From the NCBI GenBank assembly GCA_964472545.1, contig CAYYNP010000339.1, positions 1 through 10,254 of the forward strand: 10,254 nucleotides of DNA, given 5' to 3'. The notes below the pieces were generated by a model, which made no database searches, was not told where the DNA came from, and worked only from the letters and a program-made list of their open reading frames with translations. This stretch comes from CAYYNP01 sp964472545 (lineage in GTDB: Bacteria; Planctomycetota; Planctomycetia; Pirellulales; Thermoguttaceae). The position numbers and the translations under genes were made by a program. This document shows positions 6,307 through 10,254 of the stretch, in pieces; within the stretch, counting starts at the first letter, position 1; each line of letters begins with the position of its first letter.

Positions 6307-8739
6307 ATGAAGCCCCTCGTCACCAGAAGTTTCGTTCTTGTTCCCGCGGCCGTCGCCGCGACATGGCTGCTGTTGGCGCGCGTTGGCCCGCCCATTGCGA
6401 TGGCCGAACCGGCCCCCGGCTTCCAGTCCGGCCCGTTGTTGAAGACAATGCTGGATGGCCCCATGGCCGACGTCGAGGAGATCATCTTCGCGGTCCGCGT
6501 GCCGGGTCGCGATCACTGGTACGTCACCTTCGGCAACTACGCCAACCATATGGTGACTCCCGCCCAACGCCTGGGCTTCAAGAAGGAAGACGGCGTCTAC
6601 TGGGGCTACGGCGAAGGCGGGCGACTCTGCCGCTTGGACCTGCGGACCGGCCAGTTGAAGGTCATCTTCGAGGACGCCAAGGGCGGCATCCGCGACCCGC
6701 AGATGCACTACGACGGTAAGAAGATCCTCTTCGCCTATCGCAAAGGCGGGACGCATCCCTTCCACCTCTACGAAATCAACGTCGACGGCACCGGTTTGAC
6801 GCAACTCACCGACGGCCCGGACGACGACATCGAACCGACCTACTGCCCCGACGGCAGCATCGTCTTCTGTTCGTCGCGATGCCGGCGGTTCGTCAACTGC
6901 TGGCACACGCGCGTGGCCGCCTTGTATCGCTGCGACGGCGACGGGCAGAACGTCCGCATGCTCTCGAGCAACCTCGACCACGACAACACACCCTGGGTCC
7001 TGCCCGACGGCCGCGTGCTCTACATGCGTTGGGAATACGTCGACCGCAGCCAGGTCCACTTCCATCACCTCTGGACGATGAACCCCGACGGTACCAACCA
7101 GACCGTCTACTACGGCAACATGCACGGCGGCATCGCCATGCTCGACGCCAAGCCGATCCCCGGTACCAAGAAGGTCGTCTCGTCGTTCTCGCCCGGCCAC
7201 GGCCGTCCGGAACACCTGGGGTTCGTCAGCGTCGTCGACCCGACCAACGGCCCGGACGACCTCTCGGCCGCGCGGAACGTCAGCCGCCAGTCGCACTGGA
7301 AAGACCCCTACGCAATCAGCGAAGAGTGCTTCCTGGTCGCGTCGAACCAGGGCATCTCCGTGATGGACGGCCAAGGCAACGCCGAGCTGATCTACCGGCT
7401 CTCCGACGCCGAGCGGCATCTGCAATGCCACGAGCCGCGGCCGCTGGGCCCCCGCCCGCGCGAGAGGGTGATCCCCGACCGCACCGACCTGAGCAAACCG
7501 ACCGGCCGGCTGATCCTCGAGGACATCTACGACGGGCGGAATATGGCGGGCGTCGAGCGCGGCGAGATCAAGAAGCTGCTGGTGCTGCGGCAAGTCCCCA
7601 AGCCGGTCAACTTCTCCGGCGGCATGGAACCGCTGACCATTGGCGGGTCGTTCACGTTGGCCGGCATCGTGGGCACGATCCCGGTGGAGCCGGACGGCTC
7701 GGCCTACATGGACCTGCCCGCGCTGCAATCGTTGTTCTTCGTTGCCTTGGACGAGGAGGACAAAGCGGTCAAACGGATGCACAGCTTCGTCATCCTCCAG
7801 CCGGGCGAGACCACAAGTTGCGTCGGCTGCCATGAGCATCGAGTGCGTACACCGCGGCCGATTTCGACCGACCTGCTGGCCTTGCGGCGGCGCCCCAGCC
7901 CGGTCGAGACGATCGACGACGTGCCCGAGGTGCTCGACTTCCCCCGCGACGTGCAGCCAATCCTCGACAAGCACTGCGTCGAGTGCCACGGCCCCGACCG
8001 CCGCGACGGCAAGGTCGACCTCTGCGGCGACCACACGGCCCGCTACACGATCAGCTACTGGACGATGCAAACCCGGGGCCTGGTCTCCGACGCTCGCAAC
8101 CAGGCCCATGGCAACCGCCCGCCGTACAGCTACGGCAGCGCCGCCAGCCGGCTATTGACGATGCTCGACGGCGACCACTACGAGGCCAAGCTCTCCGAGC
8201 ACGAGAAGAAGGTCGTGCGGCTGTGGGTCGAGACCAGCGCGACGTACCCCGGCACCTACGCTTCGCTCGGATGCGGCTTCTACCCGGTCTATCTGCCGGT
8301 CGGTCCGATGGTCGAGCGTTGCGGCGACTGCCACGTGACCGGCCGCGGCACGCCGAACCAAGCGCTCAACTTCCCCGGCGGCTGGGGCAACCGGCTCGAA
8401 CCGCTGAGCAATCTCACTCGGCCGGAAAAGTCGTACGTCCTGCGTGCCCCGCTCTCAAAGGAAGCCGGTGGACTGGGCCTCTGCAAGGAGACGGTTTTCA
8501 AGAACACCGACGACCCGCTCTACCGCCAGATGCTCGCCGCCATCACCGACGGCCACAACCGTCTGCAAGCAGGCAAGCGATTCGACATGCCCGGCTTCCG
8601 CCCCAACGAGCACTACATCCGCGAGATGCAACGATTCGAGATCCTCCCGGCGGATCTGAAGCCCGATGATCCGGTTGATCCTTACGCGACGGATAAGGCG
8701 TACTGGGATTCGTTTGACTATCGGCCGATGGGGGAGTAG
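6307..8739 (+). CDS. Secreted HzsA-related multihaem protein (beta-propeller, HZS-alpha-type middle domain, CxxCH motifs)
   Basis: Starting at the ATG at 6307, the product is 810 residues, close to the length of anammox hydrazine synthase alpha. GAAGGAG at 6291-6297 lies nine bases before this ATG. The protein begins with a signal peptide (cleavage likely after AMA, residue 33). Residues about 55-385 carry TolB/PD40-like propeller repeats, for example YEINVDGTGLTQLTDG (155-170) and WTMNPDGTNQTVYYG (256-270). Residues about 400-505 match the hydrazine synthase alpha middle domain. Haem-binding CxxCH motifs lie at 505-509, 557-561 and 672-676. The protein is probably a periplasmic redox protein. 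Hydrazine synthesis is unlikely because no hzsB- or hzsC-type gene is adjacent and no CxxCH is followed by the tyrosine, four residues after the haem histidine, that I recall as a haem ligand in Kuenenia HzsA. The upstream ATG at 6097 is in frame but reads through repeats. Confidence 0.85.
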   Translation: MKPLVTRSFVLVPAAVAATWLLLARVGPPIAMAEPAPGFQSGPLLKTMLDGPMADVEEIIFAVRVPGRDHWYVTFGNYANHMVTPAQRLGFKKEDGVYWGYGEGGRLCRLDLRTGQLKVIFEDAKGGIRDPQMHYDGKKILFAYRKGGTHPFHLYEINVDGTGLTQLTDGPDDDIEPTYCPDGSIVFCSSRCRRFVNCWHTRVAALYRCDGDGQNVRMLSSNLDHDNTPWVLPDGRVLYMRWEYVDRSQVHFHHLWTMNPDGTNQTVYYGNMHGGIAMLDAKPIPGTKKVVSSFSPGHGRPEHLGFVSVVDPTNGPDDLSAARNVSRQSHWKDPYAISEECFLVASNQGISVMDGQGNAELIYRLSDAERHLQCHEPRPLGPRPRERVIPDRTDLSKPTGRLILEDIYDGRNMAGVERGEIKKLLVLRQVPKPVNFSGGMEPLTIGGSFTLAGIVGTIPVEPDGSAYMDLPALQSLFFVALDEEDKAVKRMHSFVILQPGETTSCVGCHEHRVRTPRPISTDLLALRRRPSPVETIDDVPEVLDFPRDVQPILDKHCVECHGPDRRDGKVDLCGDHTARYTISYWTMQTRGLVSDARNQAHGNRPPYSYGSAASRLLTMLDGDHYEAKLSEHEKKVVRLWVETSATYPGTYASLGCGFYPVYLPVGPMVERCGDCHVTGRGTPNQALNFPGGWGNRLEPLSNLTRPEKSYVLRAPLSKEAGGLGLCKETVFKNTDDPLYRQMLAAITDGHNRLQAGKRFDMPGFRPNEHYIREMQRFEILPADLKPDDPVDPYATDKAYWDSFDYRPMGE

Positions 8740-8803
8740 GGGGAGATTTGGGGGCTGGGGGTTAGGGGCTCGGGCAGAGGGGCTGGGGAATAGTGAGTAG
8801 GGG
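8739..8803 (+). repeat. G-tract run, candidate G-quadruplex
   Basis: Starting at the last base of the stop codon there are eight runs of three to five G within 65 bases: 8739-8743, 8750-8754, 8757-8761, 8765-8768, 8772-8774, 8779-8782, 8785-8788 and 8800-8803. Most spacers are two to six bases, allowing several alternative quadruplexes in the non-template DNA strand and in any read-through RNA. A mere low-complexity tract is the alternative. Confidence 0.6.
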
Positions 8804-8844
8804 CCGGAGATTAGCGGCTGCGAGATAGAGACATGGGGGTGGAT

Positions 8845-8943
8845 GGGTGGCATGCCCACGCTTGTCGTGGGCATGTGCCGTCACGACTGAATCGATTCAT
8901 CACGGATGACGGTATGCCCACAGCAAGCGTGGGCATCGCACCC
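8845..8943. repeat. REPIN-like element with a palindrome at its exact centre
   Basis: The left hairpin pairs 8851-8860 with 8866-8875 (CATGCCCACG, loop CTTGT). The right hairpin pairs 8914-8921 with 8929-8936 (ATGCCCAC). Read inverted, the right copy is nearly identical to the left, sharing ATGCCCACGCTTG then GTGGGCAT. Outer ends GGGTG/CACCC and inner CCGTCA/TGACGG (8878-8883, 8907-8912) also pair. The midpoint is occupied by the perfect palindrome TGAATCGATTCA (8888-8899). The element lies between converging genes, where REP-type sequences are common and may act as bidirectional mRNA ends. Confidence 0.8.
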
Positions 8944-8966
8944 GGCTCTCGAACGCATGCGGCTTT

Positions 8967-9572
8967 TCAGCCTTGTCCGTCACGGTCCCAACCGTGAAAC
9001 AGATTGGGCATGGTCTGGAGCTTCTCCATATAGCGCTCCACCGCAGCCACGGCAGCCTGCCCGAGCTTCTCGAGCTCCTCATCGTGTTCGGTCATGGCGG
9101 CGTCGGGCCCGGCACAGACCTCGAAGCATCCGGTCAGGTACTCTCGGCAGATCTTGAGCACCGTCTCGGTCTCCACGAGTGTGTTGGAGTTCCTGAGTGC
9201 TTCTACGCGCTCCGAATCGAGATAGACGCAGCGATCGGTCGCGTACGTGCCGTCCTGTTTCTCTCGGCACACGACGATATCCATCAGCCCAAAGCGGCCG
9301 GCGTGGATGTAGACGTAGTCGGGGCCGCGGACGGGGTCGGCGTCGGGATCGGGATGAATGGTCAGGCGGAGGGGATCCGCGGACCGTCCCGCCGGGAAGT
9401 CGTCACCCGGCTCACACTGCTCGATCACCAGCAGCGTCCGATCGACCGATATCGGCCGGAGCCCCTGCGCTTCCAACGCAGCGATCAGCGTGTCCTTGCC
9501 CCATTCCGAGTGTGGATCGTCCGGCGTGGCATTTCCCCGCGGACGCGGTAGGTCGTCAAGCTTGTGCATCAT
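8967..9572 (-). CDS. Hypothetical protein, family not recognised
   Basis: Translation from the ATG at 9572 gives about 201 residues. That start is preferred to the upstream ATG at 9599 because GAGG (9584-9581) lies eight bases before it; an adjacent second ATG (9569) is also possible. The protein is soluble, acidic and mixed alpha/beta, with no signal peptide or membrane segment. The middle (segments ending PDYVYIHAGRFGLMDIVVC and ATDRCVYLDSERVEALRN) looks like beta strands and turns. The C-terminal 50 residues look helical, with charged heptad-like spacing (TEHDEELEKLGQAAVAAVER). I recognise no catalytic motif. It lies 103 bp downstream of the TraR/DksA-type gene on the same strand and may share its transcript. 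Codon structure on this strand and a proper ribosome-binding site support a real gene, but function is unknown. Confidence 0.65.
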   Translation of the reverse strand: MMHKLDDLPRPRGNATPDDPHSEWGKDTLIAALEAQGLRPISVDRTLLVIEQCEPGDDFPAGRSADPLRLTIHPDPDADPVRGPDYVYIHAGRFGLMDIVVCREKQDGTYATDRCVYLDSERVEALRNSNTLVETETVLKICREYLTGCFEVCAGPDAAMTEHDEELEKLGQAAVAAVERYMEKLQTMPNLFHGWDRDGQG

Positions 9573-9629
9573 ACTTCTTGCCTCACAGTGGCACTCCATG
9601 GGGCCAGTCTGTTCTTAGTACTTGCGGGA

Positions 9630-9653
9630 GCGGCACGCACAAGAATGTGCCGC
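9630..9653. repeat. Single REP-like hairpin between the two minus-strand genes
   Basis: GCGGCAC (9630-9636) pairs with GTGCCGC (9647-9653) around a 10-base loop. The perfect palindrome AGAGGCCTCT follows at 9657-9666. No T-run is adjacent on either strand, so it is not a standard terminator. It lies 23 bases after the zinc-finger gene's stop and could stabilise that mRNA's 3' end or be a lone repeat of the REP type. Confidence 0.4.
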
Positions 9654-9675
9654 GTTAGAGGCCTCTCGGGGTCCA

Positions 9676-9939
9676 CTACGCATTCTCAAACTGCTCCCGC
9701 TCGTACTCATCGCGCAACCGCTCAATCGCTTCGTGATTCCTCGTCTGCTTGGTCGAAATCCCGCCGTAGTTGTGCTTGAGGCTGCCGGGCTTGGAGGTCC
9801 GGTCGTGTGAGGCGCTGACGATGAACTCGCCGCCGTACTCGGCAATTCTCCGGCCGTGCTCGGTGCAGAGCCGTGTCTCGGGGAAGGCGTCGGCCCGCTC
9901 CGGATCGATGGTCTTTTTGCAGACAATACAGAATCGCAT
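9676..9939 (-). CDS. TraR/DksA-type zinc-finger protein
   Basis: The 87-residue product has C4-x2-C7, a 17-residue gap, then C25-x2-H28. This is the spacing of the DksA/TraR zinc finger but with histidine replacing the fourth cysteine. The finger lies at the N-terminus. It is followed by a basic, polar middle (SASHDRTSKPGSLKHNYGG) and a charged helix (EAIERLRDEYEREQFENA). In the family, DksA and TraR bind the RNA polymerase secondary channel using a coiled coil that precedes the zinc finger; that coiled coil is absent here, so the same mode of action should not be assumed. A strong AGGAGG (9949-9944) precedes the ATG at a short four-base spacing. The open frame continues upstream to 10050, but that part crosses the terminator-like leader, and the ATG at 9939 is clearly better supported. 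Confidence 0.75.
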   Translation of the reverse strand: MRFCIVCKKTIDPERADAFPETRLCTEHGRRIAEYGGEFIVSASHDRTSKPGSLKHNYGGISTKQTRNHEAIERLRDEYEREQFENA

Positions 9940-9971
9940 AGATCCTCCTTTCCGATATTCCACCACAGCGC

Positions 9972-10016
9972 AAAAAAAACGCCGGACGCACCGCGTACAC
10001 GGTCCTTCCACCGGCG
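9972..10016 (-). terminator. Terminator-like hairpin with T8 in the zinc-finger gene's leader
   Basis: On the minus strand, CGCCGG (10016-10011) pairs with CCGGCG (9985-9980). An inner stem ACCG/CGGT (10003-10000 with 9993-9990) lies between them. The outer stem is followed directly by eight T residues (9979-9972), the form of an intrinsic terminator for leftward transcription. It lies 32 bases before the start codon at 9939 and directly after a promoter-like sequence. It could attenuate the gene, end a transcript from outside the window, or define a small RNA of about 45 bases. Confidence 0.7.
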
Positions 10017-10021
10017 CCCCC

Positions 10022-10050
10022 ATCTTCCGCCGTAGCGGCGGGCGTGTCAA
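10022..10050 (-). promoter_or_regulatory. Promoter for the minus-strand zinc-finger gene or a short leader RNA
   Basis: A perfect TTGACA (10050-10045) is separated by exactly 17 bp from GAAGAT (10027-10022), which matches three of six bases of the -10 consensus. The spacer contains a short palindrome (CCGC/GCGG), a possible operator. Initiation would fall at about 10014-10017, on the first bases of the terminator-like hairpin. A second TTGACA lies farther upstream (10066-10061) but has no -10 at a suitable distance. Confidence 0.5.
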
Positions 10051-10254
10051 GTGCTTTTTTGTGTCAAATCCTTCGGAATTCGCGTACGCCGAGGGGGGCC
10101 GGTATGGTGGTGGCTCGACCGTTCCGCAACGGCGGGCCGAAGTGAAGAGAACGCAGCGCAGAGAAGATGCCTTGAAGCTCCTGTCTGTTGCAGACGTAAC
10201 TCGGGCAAGCTACGATAGTTCAGTCGATTGCCGCGTAAGCAATCGCCCAACCCG
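10051..10254. other. Right-edge region: repeat-like sequence, no supported gene
   Basis: The stretch has small hairpins at 10119-10132 (CCGTT/AACGG), 10183-10195 (GTCTG/CAGAC) and 10225-10245 (CGATTGC/GCAATCG, loop CGCGTAA). The last 22 bases match 6074-6095 in inverted form. The minus-strand open frame here has no ribosome-binding site and no recognisable domain, so I do not call it. The region looks like the start of another dispersed repeat that continues past the window. Confidence 0.45.

Noticed and set aside
6067..8109. Minus-strand open frame of 680 codons
   Set aside because: It is antisense to the HzsA-related gene, whose domains and haem motifs are clear on the + strand. The antisense product looks like shadow sequence.
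8845..8943. CRISPR-type repeats
   Set aside because: The two related units are inverted rather than direct, there are only two, and there is no regular spacer series or cas gene in the window.
9573..9599. Upstream ATG start (9599) for the hypothetical minus-strand protein
   Set aside because: It has no Shine-Dalgarno sequence, whereas the ATG at 9572 has GAGG at eight bases.
10047..10250. Minus-strand open frame of 67 codons at the right edge
   Set aside because: It lies within repeat-like sequence, lacks a ribosome-binding site and shows no recognisable features.

Overview
The window is high-GC bacterial DNA with seven protein genes. The mix points to a planctomycete, probably of the Pirellulales or a close relative: a secreted ThuA-like protein, a large HzsA-related haem protein with a beta-propeller, a GT-C-type membrane protein, a TraR/DksA-type zinc-finger protein, and many small palindromic repeats between genes. 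This assignment is inferred from gene content; no rRNA or tRNA is present to confirm it.

Layout. On the + strand: a palindrome doublet at the left edge (1-52); a secreted ThuA-domain protein (89-1108); an AlkC-type DNA glycosylase (1180-2268); a PLP enzyme of the cysteine-desulfurase-like family, probably read from a leaderless transcript (2407-3711); a polytopic GT-C-like membrane protein carrying a 94-bp inverted-repeat element in frame (3856-5934); a 372-bp intergenic region packed with repeats and ending in a clear promoter; and a secreted HzsA-related protein with three CxxCH motifs (6307-8739). A G-tract run and another palindromic element separate it from two convergent minus-strand genes: an unrecognised protein (9572-8967) and, upstream of it, a TraR/DksA-type zinc-finger protein (9939-9676). 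The zinc-finger gene has a promoter followed at once by a terminator-like hairpin. The right edge (10051-10254) holds repeat-like sequence and no convincing gene.

The + strand genes do not form an obvious single pathway. The ThuA and AlkC genes are 71 bp apart and may be co-transcribed; the others appear to be independent units. The most unusual content is non-coding. At least five elements of about 50-100 bp are built as two hairpins in inverted orientation, a REPIN/BIME-like architecture. Their sequences differ from one another, but the two halves of each are related, in two cases with compensatory base-pair changes. Two of them have GTAG just outside the hairpin, the tetranucleotide associated with REP sequences and RAYT transposases. 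No RAYT gene lies in the window.
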